Origin: DATEEG01 sp035525055 | GTDB taxonomy: Bacteria > Actinomycetota > Acidimicrobiia > Spongiisociales > ZC4RG35 | Assembly: GCA_035525055.1 (NCBI GenBank) | Contig: DATLEZ010000060.1 | Location: 1 to 41,422, forward strand | Direction of reading: 5' to 3' | DNA: 41,422 bases | In this document: positions 21,598 to 29,307 of the stretch, in pieces | Position numbering within the stretch: position 1 is the first letter of the stretch | Layout: each line of letters opens with the position of its first letter | Program-made: the position numbers and the translations under genes | The notes under the pieces: model-generated | The model's input: the letters and a program-made list of their open reading frames with translations, nothing else | Told to the model about the DNA's origin: nothing | Database searches by the model: none

Positions 21598-22698
21598 TCA
21601 CTTCCTGCTGATCACATACCGCTCGTTGTTCCACCAGATTCCGCCGTGAGCCTGCATGACCCGGCGGGTGGCGTCGAGATAGACGCCGGTGCTGGTGGCC
21701 TCGGCCAGGCGGGATTCGTCGATCTGGGCGACGTAGGTGGCGGCGTTCCAGGCGGCGACGATCGACGAGGTGCCGATGTGCTCTGCCTCCTCGGACGGCA
21801 TTGTGTGGAGACGGAACTGGAACACCGCTTCGTCGTCGGATAGGTCAGGAAACGACAAATCGCCCTCGCCGGATAGTTGCCGGGCCGCCTCTTCAAGGAT
21901 CGCCTGGCGTTTATGCCGGAACGGGTCTTCCCCCGGCCACACCGCCCGGACGATTTCGAGGCCGGGATCGTCACCGCGGGCATGAACTCCGACCAGCCTG
22001 CCGCCGGGTGTCAGCGCGCGCGCCAACGGAACGAGAACGTTCCGGACCTTTACCTCTATCGGAGTGCGGGCCCGGTATGCCTGCGAAGCGACCATCAGGT
22101 CGTACTCGCGTCTGCCCTCATCCCCGGTTTGGGGGATCAAGGGTTCGAGAAGGAATTTGCGATCGGCCCGGTAGATGACCAGAACCGCCGGATTCACATA
22201 CAACGGATTACCGGTGACGGGACTGGTCCGAACCCGCCAATCGTTCGCTAGTTGACGGTAGAGATCCTCGATCTGTTCGGTGAAGTCGTTCGTCGTGGCC
22301 CCGTCGAGAGGGACCTCGCGCCAAACGGTCCCTTCCGGTGCGGGCAAAGACGGGGCGTGTCGAAAGTGATGGTTGGTTACAACGAACACCATCTCCGGGT
22401 GCTCGAGGAAGCGATCGGGTAGCCGAGCGAGGGCCTGGCGAACATCTTCGATGGAGATCTCCTTGGCCACCACCAGCCAGGGGATAAACGGATAGGCCTG
22501 ATGCATGTGTCGCATCAACTGGGTGAGAAGCGAGCCATCACCCATCCCGGCATCGAAGACTCTCATGCCGGGATACCTCACAGCCAGCTTCGGCAGTTCC
22601 AGGCCGATCTGGTCGGCCACGACCGACTTCTCGTCGGTCGCGGTCACGAACATCGAGTACGCGGCGCGGGTATCGAAGAACCGGGCGGGTCCAGTCAT
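21598..22698 (-). CDS. SAM-dependent methyltransferase-like protein
   Basis: The 366-residue protein has class I methyltransferase motif I, VFDAGMGDGSLL (48-59, glycine-rich SAM loop), after an N-terminal helical part (YSMFVTATDEKSVVADQIG). Later comes a strand-rich region with TPGGRLVGVHARGDDPGLE, similar to the post-motif III segment. The chain is longer than a bare methyltransferase domain, and the C-terminal third (from about 290) is helical without a recognised motif. The layout resembles histidine N-alpha-methyltransferase relatives, but that link is weak and I assign no substrate. A GAGGAC sequence precedes the ATG. Heptamer array 4 abuts the 3' end. Confidence 0.65.
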   Translation of the reverse strand: MTGPARFFDTRAAYSMFVTATDEKSVVADQIGLELPKLAVRYPGMRVFDAGMGDGSLLTQLMRHMHQAYPFIPWLVVAKEISIEDVRQALARLPDRFLEHPEMVFVVTNHHFRHAPSLPAPEGTVWREVPLDGATTNDFTEQIEDLYRQLANDWRVRTSPVTGNPLYVNPAVLVIYRADRKFLLEPLIPQTGDEGRREYDLMVASQAYRARTPIEVKVRNVLVPLARALTPGGRLVGVHARGDDPGLEIVRAVWPGEDPFRHKRQAILEEAARQLSGEGDLSFPDLSDDEAVFQFRLHTMPSEEAEHIGTSSIVAAWNAATYVAQIDESRLAEATSTGVYLDATRRVMQAHGGIWWNNERYVISRK

Positions 22699-22737
22699 GC
22701 TGTCCTCAGTATCACCGGGCCTCCGATCCTAGGAGCC

Positions 22738-24378
22738 TCAGTTAAGGGGGACGATCGTGAATCCGTCGGCGTCAACCGTGACCATCGCAGCCGAAGTAGC
22801 TACCGAGGCCAGGGCAGACACGATCTCATCGGCTCGACTCTGATCGACAACGCCGATTCCGTCGCCTCGTTTCAGGAATCTCATCCCATGGATCATCATC
22901 GGAAGCGGGCCCGGATCGGTGGCGACCAGGGTGATGGTGCCGAGCCTACGTGGGCCGGCGACGGGTTCGACGGGCGCCGCGGCACCCTGCGCAGTCTTGG
23001 TCCGCAGTTCCGCCAGGTGCCACACCATCAGGCCGCTGACCACCACCAGGGGGACCGCCACCGTCAGGCCTTCGCTCAGCTCTGAGCCATCTCCATCGAG
23101 AGCTGCCCGAAGCAGGACGTAGAGGACAACGATGAGTGACCCGGCCCCAACCAGGAAGTAACCGACCCTCAGAATAAGGATCGTCGCCCGGCGGGGTGCT
23201 GAGATCACTTCGACCGGATCGTCGGACAATTGCAGCGCTTTGATCCAGTACCGCCAGACCGTCAGTGCCGAGAGGATCAAAACGACCAGAGCGCCGAGAG
23301 CGAGGCGACTGTCGTTGTCGATGATTGACCGGCCACTGAACAGGTTGTCACCAAGAATCGAAGCCAGAGTGACCACTGCTCCGGAACCTGCGATCAGGCC
23401 GATCGCCGACAGCGCATACTCAACGATGCGAATCGACTGGTTCCGTTCACGTCCCAGGACCGGCCGGTGGTGCCAGTAGATCAGGCCGGCCACGATCGTG
23501 GTGGCGGCACTAGCCGAAATCGAGGACGACCCGTCGCCACTCACGCCGAGAATCCCTTGCAGGATCCGATTGAGAAGGACGGCCAGAGCGGTGAATGCCG
23601 AGAACCAGGCGGTGATCGAAACCAGAAGGGCATAGCCGTTCCGCCAGGTACCGGGGCGGTCGGCAAGTCCCCGTAACCAGAACCACCAGAAGAACGGAAC
23701 GCCGACCACTAGCAGGACAAGAGACGTCCTAAGGACTTCGGAGAGACCGTCGCCGCCGGCGATGACCTGACCCGAACTGACTATTGCGTCAAAGCTCGCA
23801 AAAAGGATCCCGAATGTGCCCGCAGACGAAAGGCCCAACCCCAGAAGCGCTCCTGCCACCTGGCGAAGCTCGTCGAGTTCCTCCGGTGGCCGCCGGAACA
23901 GCTCATGGAGGAACCAGGCTCCACCGAAGGCTGCAATGTCGGCCAATGCCGAAGGCTCGAACCCCGTCACACCGACGGCCCACATCAGCACGCGGATAGT
24001 TCCGACCGCCACCACCGTCATCGACACGGCGTTGACACCGGCCAGATAAAGCTCGCGGGCTGGTCTCGCCAGATCGGTAGTCGTCCGTTCCATCGCAATC
24101 CAGAGCGCCACTGCCACCACTCCGGCCACGATCAACGTGCTGAGGGAAAGCGCCAGGTCGTCGGCACCGGCAATGAGCACCCCATCGCCCGGCATCACAA
24201 TTTCGAGAAGCGACGAGATCGAGTTGGCTGTGATCAGCGTTGCAACACCCAGGATGAGATAGGTGACGATCTCGGCCGGAGAAGTTCCTTGCGACGTCGT
24301 GCGCCGGCGGGCGAGAAGCAGGAACGGAAGAGCGACAACGCCACCAATCAGGACCAAAAGCAACAGAACCAGGCTCAT
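22738..24378 (-). CDS. Multi-pass membrane protein with DUF5671-like repeats
   Basis: The 546-residue protein begins with a membrane segment (MSLVLLLLVLIGGVVALPF). About a dozen more helices follow in repeated blocks of the kind described as DUF5671, each with a YL-[IL]-x-G-[VA]-type helix and a neighbouring charged loop: VTYLILGVATLITANSISSLLE, ARELYLAGVNAVSMTVVAVG, EYALSAIGLIAGSGAVVTLA and RVGYFLVGAGSLIVVLYVLL. The last 80 residues are soluble and end in a strand-rich cap. Function is unknown; such proteins are common in Actinobacteria and Chloroflexi. Its ATG overlaps the stop of the upstream anchored-protein gene (ATGA), so the two are probably made together. Confidence 0.72.
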   Translation of the reverse strand: MSLVLLLLVLIGGVVALPFLLLARRRTTSQGTSPAEIVTYLILGVATLITANSISSLLEIVMPGDGVLIAGADDLALSLSTLIVAGVVAVALWIAMERTTTDLARPARELYLAGVNAVSMTVVAVGTIRVLMWAVGVTGFEPSALADIAAFGGAWFLHELFRRPPEELDELRQVAGALLGLGLSSAGTFGILFASFDAIVSSGQVIAGGDGLSEVLRTSLVLLVVGVPFFWWFWLRGLADRPGTWRNGYALLVSITAWFSAFTALAVLLNRILQGILGVSGDGSSSISASAATTIVAGLIYWHHRPVLGRERNQSIRIVEYALSAIGLIAGSGAVVTLASILGDNLFSGRSIIDNDSRLALGALVVLILSALTVWRYWIKALQLSDDPVEVISAPRRATILILRVGYFLVGAGSLIVVLYVLLRAALDGDGSELSEGLTVAVPLVVVSGLMVWHLAELRTKTAQGAAAPVEPVAGPRRLGTITLVATDPGPLPMMIHGMRFLKRGDGIGVVDQSRADEIVSALASVATSAAMVTVDADGFTIVPLN

Positions 24379-24863
24379 CTCACACCCTCGCAGTAGAACT
24401 GCCATGGAAGCTCAGCAACGGCCAGCCGCCCGTCCTCCTGGGCCAGTACGAACTGGAACGTGTCGTCATACGAATACGGGTTGATGGGGTCGTCGATGAC
24501 CACCCGCGACACCCTCACTTCGACGATCGTCTCGGATCCCGCCGCTTCGACCTCAGAGATCACAGCCCGATCGACATCGTCACGGAACTGCGCCAACTCG
24601 GACGCCTCGCAGTCCTCCTGCAGCCGAGCCGAGAGAAGGGCTCGCACACCCTCCCAATCGTCAGCCTCGACTCTCTGGAGGAATGCCTGGACGGTCCCTT
24701 CGGGAGTATTCGGGTCGAGTTGGGGGCTTGGACGCATCGAGGTGACGATGGCGGCGACTGCCACCGCCAAAGCAAGCACCACTCCGACCACCAAACCAAG
24801 GCTGCGGCCCCTGCCCGCGCTCCTTTCGAGGGGCACGGTGCCTTGGGGCGTTTCGTTGCTCAT
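24375..24863 (-). CDS. Membrane-anchored extracytoplasmic protein of unknown function
   Basis: The 162-residue protein has a basic N-terminus and one membrane segment (LGLVVGVVLALAVAVAAIV, about 22-40). Its extracellular domain of about 115 residues begins with TPEGTVQAFLQRVEADDWEGVRALLS. That helix-turn pattern is usual for small NTF2-like or DUF4878-like domains, which are often linked to lipoproteins. Two Cys (QEDCEAS and FYCEGVR) could pair outside the cell. Translation is coupled to the DUF5671-type gene by a 4-nt overlap, suggesting the two proteins work in one envelope complex. TTGACT lies upstream, but its spacing to the nearest -10-like sequence is poor. Confidence 0.65.
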   Translation of the reverse strand: MSNETPQGTVPLERSAGRGRSLGLVVGVVLALAVAVAAIVTSMRPSPQLDPNTPEGTVQAFLQRVEADDWEGVRALLSARLQEDCEASELAQFRDDVDRAVISEVEAAGSETIVEVRVSRVVIDDPINPYSYDDTFQFVLAQEDGRLAVAELPWQFYCEGVR

Positions 24864-24941
24864 AGGGATAAGGCTGATATCGCCGAGTCAAACCTGCAAT
24901 CCGTGACCACCCCCACCAGCCGACCGCGATCTATCAGGGTG

Positions 24942-25616
24942 TCAGGGTCCGATCCCTTCAAGCCCGAAGGCGAGGATCTCGCGCACCAGTTCATCTCGGG
25001 ACAATCGGCCATTGGGGGAGTACCACCTTTCGAGGGCGTTGAGAATGGAGAGGAGGATGATGGCGGCGAGGGAGGGATCGAAGTCCGGCCGCAGGGAACC
25101 GTCTTCGGCGCCGGCCTGCAATACCGCCCGGAAAGCCTGTTCATAGCGGTTGCGGGCCGCCAGAACCTTGGTCCGGTGGCTCTGATCGAGGGCGTGGGCC
25201 TCATATAGGAAAGTCCGCACTTCGTCGGGATGATCGAGCACGACGTCGACATGTCCGGCGACCAATGCTCGCAGGCGGGTGAGTCCAACGCCGGGCGCGC
25301 CCATGGCTCTGTCAGCCGACTCCTGAAACCGAACCGCTCCCCGCTCAACCACCTCGACAAGCAGATCGGCCTTGGAATCGATGTGGCTGTACAGGGAAGA
25401 GCCGATCAAGCCCAGTTCCCGTGCCAGGTCCCGCATCGAGGTCCCGTGATACCCCCGGGTCGAGAAGAGCCTCCCGGCCGCAGCAACGACGTCTTCCCGG
25501 CTCCGAACCCCGTTCCCAGCCCCGTTTTGGCGCGGAGTTCTGCTCCCCCGGGGTCGTTTCTCCGCGCCAAAACCAGGTTTGGAGGCCTTGTCGGGCGCGG
25601 GTGGGGCGGCGGTCAT
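24942..25616 (-). CDS. TetR-family regulator of the paa operon
   Basis: The 224-residue protein has a TetR DNA-binding domain (about 38-90): VRSREDVVAAAGRLFSTRGYHG, SMRDLARELGLIGSSLYSHI and DSKADLLVEVV. An all-helical ligand domain follows, with ARNRYEQAFRAVLQAG. Its ATG overlaps the paaE stop by 4 nt, so it is the last gene of the paa operon. By analogy with PaaR regulators it probably senses phenylacetyl-CoA and represses paaA at the palindrome near 29284-29301. The first 37 residues are odd: residues 15-31 are encoded by a 50-bp palindromic repeat (25524-25573) that also occurs outside genes, so this tail was probably acquired by in-frame insertion. Confidence 0.88.
   Translation of the reverse strand: MTAAPPAPDKASKPGFGAEKRPRGSRTPRQNGAGNGVRSREDVVAAAGRLFSTRGYHGTSMRDLARELGLIGSSLYSHIDSKADLLVEVVERGAVRFQESADRAMGAPGVGLTRLRALVAGHVDVVLDHPDEVRTFLYEAHALDQSHRTKVLAARNRYEQAFRAVLQAGAEDGSLRPDFDPSLAAIILLSILNALERWYSPNGRLSRDELVREILAFGLEGIGP
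25524..25573. repeat. 50-bp palindromic element, copy 2 (inside the TetR gene)
   Basis: GTTTTGGCGCGGAG at 25524-25537 and its complement at 25560-25573 form a perfect 14-bp inverted repeat around 22 bases. It matches the reverse complement of the element at 10129-10178 at 44 of 50 positions. It lies in frame in the TetR gene and encodes residues 15-31, including GAEKRPRGSRTPRQN. Confidence 0.88.
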
Positions 25617-26674
25617 ACGTCGTAGTCCACGATCAGACGTTCTGAAGTGGGATGGGATTGGCAGGTGAGGACGAAACCCTGAGCCAACTCGTAGTCGACC
25701 AGGGCCCAGTTCTTCTCCATCCGCACTTCGCCCTCGATGATCCGGGCCTTGCACGAGGCACACATGCCCCCTTTGCAGGAAAACGGCAGCTCTGCCCGAA
25801 CCCGCAGAGCAGCATCGAGGACCGAGGTCTCGGGGAGCATCCGGGTCGTGGTCGATCGGCCGTCGAGTATCACCGACAACTCGACGGTGCCCGGCTGCTC
25901 GGATGGCTCGGGCGGGAGGCTGGACAGATCGAGGGGGCCGGCGAAGAACAGCTCGTCGTGGATCAGGTTCGGCAACAATCCCCGGTCTTCCAGCACGGTG
26001 CGGGCCGCGGCAACCATCTCAAAAGGCCCGCACAGGAACCACTCGCTCGGAGCCGAAGGCGACACAACGCGGTCCAACAGTTCGTTTAGCTTGGACTCGT
26101 CGATCCGCCCGGTGAACAAAGGCATCACGCCCTGCTCCCGAGAAAGGATGTGGACGAGGTGGAGTCGATCGGGGTAGCGATCCTTGAGTCCCTCGAGCTC
26201 GTCGAGGAACATCACCTGGTCGGCCGAGCGATTGCCGAAGATGACAGTCCAGCGACACCCCGGCTCGGATTCGAGCGTCGTCGAGACGAGGGACAGGACG
26301 GGGGTGATGCCGCTGCCGGCCGTGACCGCCCCGTAGTGGCGGGGCTCGGGATCCACCACGAACTCACCCACTGGCGGCATTACCTCAAGTTCGACCCCTG
26401 CTCGGAGATGGGAGGTGGCCCAGGTTGAAAAGGCGCCGCCGGGAAGACGTTTGACGCCGATGCGGAGCTTGCCGTCATTGGCGTTCGAGCAGAGCGAATA
26501 ACTTCGCCGGACGTCGGCGCCGTCGATGTCGGCTCGTACCGTTACGTGCTGTCCGGCTCGATAGGCGAAGTCGCCCGCAAGTTCCGGGGGCACGTCGAAG
26601 GTGACCGCAACGGCTTCGTCCGTCAACGGTGCCACCTCCGTGACCCTCAGCCGATGGAACGACGGGCCGCTCAA
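25613..26674 (-). CDS. paaE: Phenylacetyl-CoA epoxidase reductase subunit PaaE
   Basis: The 353-residue reductase passes electrons from NADPH to the di-iron oxygenase PaaA. The N-terminal FNR-like part carries the flavin motif RRSYSLCSN and TAGSGITPVLSLV. NAD(P)-binding segments (WTVIFGNRSADQVMF and FLCGPFEMVAAAR) follow. The C-terminal plant-type [2Fe-2S] ferredoxin domain has SCKGGMCASCKARI and a distant Cys in VLTCQSHP. I start at the TTG at 26674 (MSGPSFHRLRVTEV), which overlaps the paaD stop by 4 nt and matches the family N-terminus; the open frame upstream is antisense to nothing and overlaps paaD. The stop overlaps the TetR start. Confidence 0.95.
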   Translation of the reverse strand: MSGPSFHRLRVTEVAPLTDEAVAVTFDVPPELAGDFAYRAGQHVTVRADIDGADVRRSYSLCSNANDGKLRIGVKRLPGGAFSTWATSHLRAGVELEVMPPVGEFVVDPEPRHYGAVTAGSGITPVLSLVSTTLESEPGCRWTVIFGNRSADQVMFLDELEGLKDRYPDRLHLVHILSREQGVMPLFTGRIDESKLNELLDRVVSPSAPSEWFLCGPFEMVAAARTVLEDRGLLPNLIHDELFFAGPLDLSSLPPEPSEQPGTVELSVILDGRSTTTRMLPETSVLDAALRVRAELPFSCKGGMCASCKARIIEGEVRMEKNWALVDYELAQGFVLTCQSHPTSERLIVDYDV

Positions 26675-27132
26675 TTGAGCTCTTTGAACAGATCGAACGG
26701 CTCCCGGCAGGACGAGCAGACCATCAGGGCCTTGCACGCAGTTGAACCGAATTCGCTGACCAGCCTCGGATCTCCCGCCGCGCACCGTGGACACAGAACC
26801 TGGTCGGGGCGACTTGGTGGGGCGATGCCGATCTCCGCCAGGTGACGGCGCCCGAGTGGGCTGATCATGTCTGTGGTCCACGGGGGCGAGTACACGGTTT
26901 TGATGTCGCACTCATAGCCGTGCTCAGCCAGGACGGCCATGATGTCGGCGCGGATCGTGTCCATGGCCGGGCAGCCCGAGTACGTCGGGGTGATCGTCAC
27001 GGTGACCCGGTTGCCCTCGGTCTCCACCGATCGGACGATTCCCAGGTCCCAGATAGACATCGCAGGGATCTCGGGATCTTTGACGCGGCTCACCAGAAAG
27101 AGCGGAGAGACCAACGAACTGACGTCGGCCAT
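26671..27132 (-). CDS. paaD: Phenylacetate degradation protein PaaD (MIP18/SufT-type)
   Basis: The 153-residue protein has the DUF59/MIP18 domain (VKDPEIPAMSIWDLGIVRSVE, TVTITPTYSGCPAMDTIRADI) typical of iron-sulfur or metal-centre assembly factors. A C-terminal zinc-ribbon-like part with CPRC and CSSC follows. In E. coli PaaD is needed for phenylacetyl-CoA epoxidase activity in vivo and is thought to help mature the metal centre. The ATG at 27132 overlaps the paaC stop (TGATG). A longer frame upstream would overlap paaC by 165 nt and is rejected. Confidence 0.93.
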   Translation of the reverse strand: MADVSSLVSPLFLVSRVKDPEIPAMSIWDLGIVRSVETEGNRVTVTITPTYSGCPAMDTIRADIMAVLAEHGYECDIKTVYSPPWTTDMISPLGRRHLAEIGIAPPSRPDQVLCPRCAAGDPRLVSEFGSTACKALMVCSSCREPFDLFKELN

Positions 27133-27842
27133 CACCACCCCGCTCCCGGATAGGACCGCGCCATCGACTGCATCTCGGCCAGCATGTGGCCGAGATGCTC
27201 CGTGTGGATGCCCTGGCGTCCACCCCGTTGCTGATGAGCCTGGGAGGACCGTTCTAACGCGGCTTCGGCTAGCACCGGATCGACCAGGCGATCCCAACCC
27301 GCCCGCAGGACCGGGTGGTCATCGAACATCTCATCAACGAATCGCCAGATGTCGCCGATTGCGGTCTCCATCCGCCGACGGCTCTCTTCGGTGCCGTCGC
27401 CGAGACGGACCACCCACGAACACGAGAAACGGAAGTGATAGCGAGCCTCCATGATCGCCTTGGCGGCTATTCCGGCCAGGATGGAGTCGGAGTGGGTCGA
27501 CAAGAGTTCCCACAAGCAGAGTTGGTAGGCATCGAAAAGGAACTGGCGGGTCATCGTGTGGGCGAAGTCACCGTTGGGAAGCTCGCACAACAGAAGGTTG
27601 GTGAACTCGCGCTCTGATCGCAGCATCGCCAGGTCGTCTTCCGAGCGACCCCGTCCTTCCATTTCGCCAGCGTGCGCCAGCAGGGCCCGGGCGACGCCGA
27701 GGTGGTCGAGGGCGATGTTGGTGAGAGCGATGTCAGTTTCGAGGTCGGGAGCCGATGCCACCCACCCCGACAGGCGCTGGGCCATTACGAGGTTGTCATC
27801 CCCGTGATGAAGCACCTCCGCAAAGGCAGTTCGAGTTGTCAT
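27132..27842 (-). CDS. paaC: Phenylacetyl-CoA epoxidase structural subunit PaaC
   Basis: The 236-residue, all-helical protein is the non-catalytic ferritin-like partner of PaaA. It shows TDIALTNIALDHLGVARALLAHAG, SEREFTNLLLCELPNGDFAHTM, AKAIMEARYHFRFSCSWVVRLGDGT and LHHGDDNLVMAQRLSGW, all typical of PaaC. It stabilises PaaA in the epoxidase. The start at MTTRTAFAEV fits homology; no strong ribosome-binding site is seen. It is separated from paaB by 138 bp, whereas the other paa genes overlap or abut. That gap holds a GC-rich hairpin and heptamer array 5. Confidence 0.95.
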   Translation of the reverse strand: MTTRTAFAEVLHHGDDNLVMAQRLSGWVASAPDLETDIALTNIALDHLGVARALLAHAGEMEGRGRSEDDLAMLRSEREFTNLLLCELPNGDFAHTMTRQFLFDAYQLCLWELLSTHSDSILAGIAAKAIMEARYHFRFSCSWVVRLGDGTEESRRRMETAIGDIWRFVDEMFDDHPVLRAGWDRLVDPVLAEAALERSSQAHQQRGGRQGIHTEHLGHMLAEMQSMARSYPGAGW

Positions 27843-27924
27843 GACGCGACCCGGGCGCGCCGTCGAGACGGTGCAGCGGCGGTGGAGTTCTCGCACCCCC
27901 CTCGATCTCGCTGACGCTCGATCG

Positions 27925-27946
27925 GTCCCCCCTCAAGAGGGGGGAC
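27925..27946. repeat. GC-rich perfect hairpin in the paaB-paaC gap
   Basis: GTCCCCCCTC and GAGGGGGGAC form a perfect 10-bp inverted repeat with a 2-base centre. A second C-run lies 22-28 nt away on the paaC side, bounded by two CTCGATC words. No T-run follows, so it may weaken or stabilise the message at this point rather than terminate it. Confidence 0.6.
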
Positions 27947-27951
27947 AAGTG

Positions 27952-27980
27952 TTTGAACGTACCACGTACCACGCTCGGTG
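27952..27980. repeat. Heptamer-period repeat array 5
   Basis: TTTGAAC, GTACCAC twice (27959 and 27966) and GCTCGGT follow in one 7-base phase and lead directly to the paaB stop codon (27981-27983). The word GTACCAC is the one used by array 4. No fold-back partner is visible at this short copy. Confidence 0.65.
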
Positions 27981-28322
27981 TCACATGTGCCCCACTTCGT
28001 CGGGGATTTCGTAGTGGGTGGCGTGGCGGTAGGGCTTGTCAATCGAACCGAAGAAGGCCTCGGCATCATCGGGGTCGGAGGCAACTATCTCAGACGATGG
28101 AACGACCCAGATGCTCACGCCTTCCACCCGGCGTGTGTAGACGTCGCGGGCCGACATCAGGGCGGTATCGGCATCGGGTGCGTGCAGGCTCCCCACGTGG
28201 ACATGGGACAGACCCCGGCGCTGGCGGATGAAGACCTCCCACATCGGCCATTGCGAGGTCGCCTCATCGCGCCCGACCGTCACTTCTGCTTCGCCGGCCA
28301 CCTTGGGAACCGAGTACGTCAT
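27981..28322 (-). CDS. paaB: Phenylacetyl-CoA epoxidase subunit PaaB
   Basis: The 113-residue protein has the PaaB core WPMWEVFIRQRRGLSHVHVGSLHAPDADTALMSARDVYTRR. The C-terminal half, EGVSIWVVPSSEIV, also fits. PaaB links two PaaAC heterodimers in the epoxidase complex. The ATG overlaps the paaA stop (ATGA); a longer open frame upstream lies wholly within paaA and is not used. The N-terminal dozen residues (MTYSVPKVAGEAE) extend slightly beyond the E. coli length. Confidence 0.95.
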   Translation of the reverse strand: MTYSVPKVAGEAEVTVGRDEATSQWPMWEVFIRQRRGLSHVHVGSLHAPDADTALMSARDVYTRRVEGVSIWVVPSSEIVASDPDDAEAFFGSIDKPYRHATHYEIPDEVGHM

Positions 28323-29272
28323 GATGCAGCCCGCAACCGCTTGGCGGCATACGCGACAGCGGCTTCTCTTACCCAGGCACCGTCTTCCCAGGTTTGGCGC
28401 TTGTGCTCGATCCGTTCCCGGTTCATAGGGCCGTTGCCTTTGACCACGGCCCAGAACTCGTCCCAGTCGATCGGGCCAAAGTCGTAGTGGCCCCGTTGTT
28501 CGTTCCACACCAGATCGGGATCGGGGATCTTGACACCGAGGAAATGAGCCTGAGGAACAGTCATGTCAACGAACTGTTGGCGGAGATCGTCGTTGCTGAC
28601 TCGCTTGATCTTCCACTCGATCGACTGCTCGGTGTGGGTCGATTCGGAATCGTGGGGGCCGAACATCATCAGTGACGGCCACCACCACCGGTCAAGGGCA
28701 TCCTGAGCCATTGCCTTTTGCTGGTCGGTTCCCCGGCATAGCGTCAGCATGATCTCGTAGCCCTGCCGTTGGTGGAAAGACTCCTCCAGGCAGATCTTCA
28801 CCATCGCCCGGGCATAGGGTCCATAGGAGCAGCGCTTGAGCATCACCTGATTGGTGATAGCGGCGCCATCGACCAGCCATCCGATCGTGCCAATGTCCGC
28901 CCACGAGAGAGTCGGATAGTTGAAAATCGACGAGTACTTCTGACGGCCGCTATGGAGCATCGCCAGCATCTCGTCCCTGGTCACGCCAAGGGTCTCGGCC
29001 GCCGAATAGAGATAGAGACCGTGGCCGGCCTCGTCCTGCACCTTGGCGATGAGGATCGCCTTGCGGCGCAATGAGGGCGCCCGCGATATCCAATTGCCCT
29101 CCGGTTGCATGCCGATGATCTCGGAATGGGCGTGCTGGGCGATTTGGCGGATCAGAGTCTGGCGGTACCCCTCCGGCATCCAATCGGTCGGTTCGATCTT
29201 GTCTTCCGCCTCGAGCAGGGCCTCGAATCGGCCTGGCCCGAGTCGGTCTGGCCCCAGCTCGTCTGTTGACAT
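28319..29272 (-). CDS. paaA: Phenylacetyl-CoA 1,2-epoxidase catalytic subunit PaaA
   Basis: The 317-residue di-iron monooxygenase epoxidises the ring of phenylacetyl-CoA, the first committed step of aerobic phenylacetate breakdown. Di-iron ligand motifs are DEAGHGLYLYS (ExxH) and CLEESFHQRQG (ExxH). HAHSEIIGMQPEGNW and WWWPSLMMFGPHD are PaaA-specific. The protein is of normal length. It heads paaABCDE-tetR on the minus strand. The ATG lies 6 nt after a TAACCT -10 box, so the message is probably leaderless, and the promoter spacer is a perfect palindrome suited to TetR-type repression. Confidence 0.97.
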   Translation of the reverse strand: MSTDELGPDRLGPGRFEALLEAEDKIEPTDWMPEGYRQTLIRQIAQHAHSEIIGMQPEGNWISRAPSLRRKAILIAKVQDEAGHGLYLYSAAETLGVTRDEMLAMLHSGRQKYSSIFNYPTLSWADIGTIGWLVDGAAITNQVMLKRCSYGPYARAMVKICLEESFHQRQGYEIMLTLCRGTDQQKAMAQDALDRWWWPSLMMFGPHDSESTHTEQSIEWKIKRVSNDDLRQQFVDMTVPQAHFLGVKIPDPDLVWNEQRGHYDFGPIDWDEFWAVVKGNGPMNRERIEHKRQTWEDGAWVREAAVAYAAKRLRAAS

Positions 29273-29278
29273 CGCTCT

Positions 29279-29307
29279 AGGTTAACGAACGATCGTTCGT
29301 TCGTCAA
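29279..29307 (-). promoter_or_regulatory. paaA promoter with embedded TetR-type operator
   Basis: Read on the minus strand: TTGACG (29302-29307), a 17-bp spacer, TAACCT (29279-29284), six bases, then the paaA ATG. The perfect 18-bp palindrome AACGAACGATCGTTCGTT (29284-29301) fills the spacer. Its inner CGAACGATCGTTCG fits the pattern CNAACGNNCGTTNG that I recall for the Thermus PaaR repressor. Repressor binding here would block polymerase. Confidence 0.85.
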
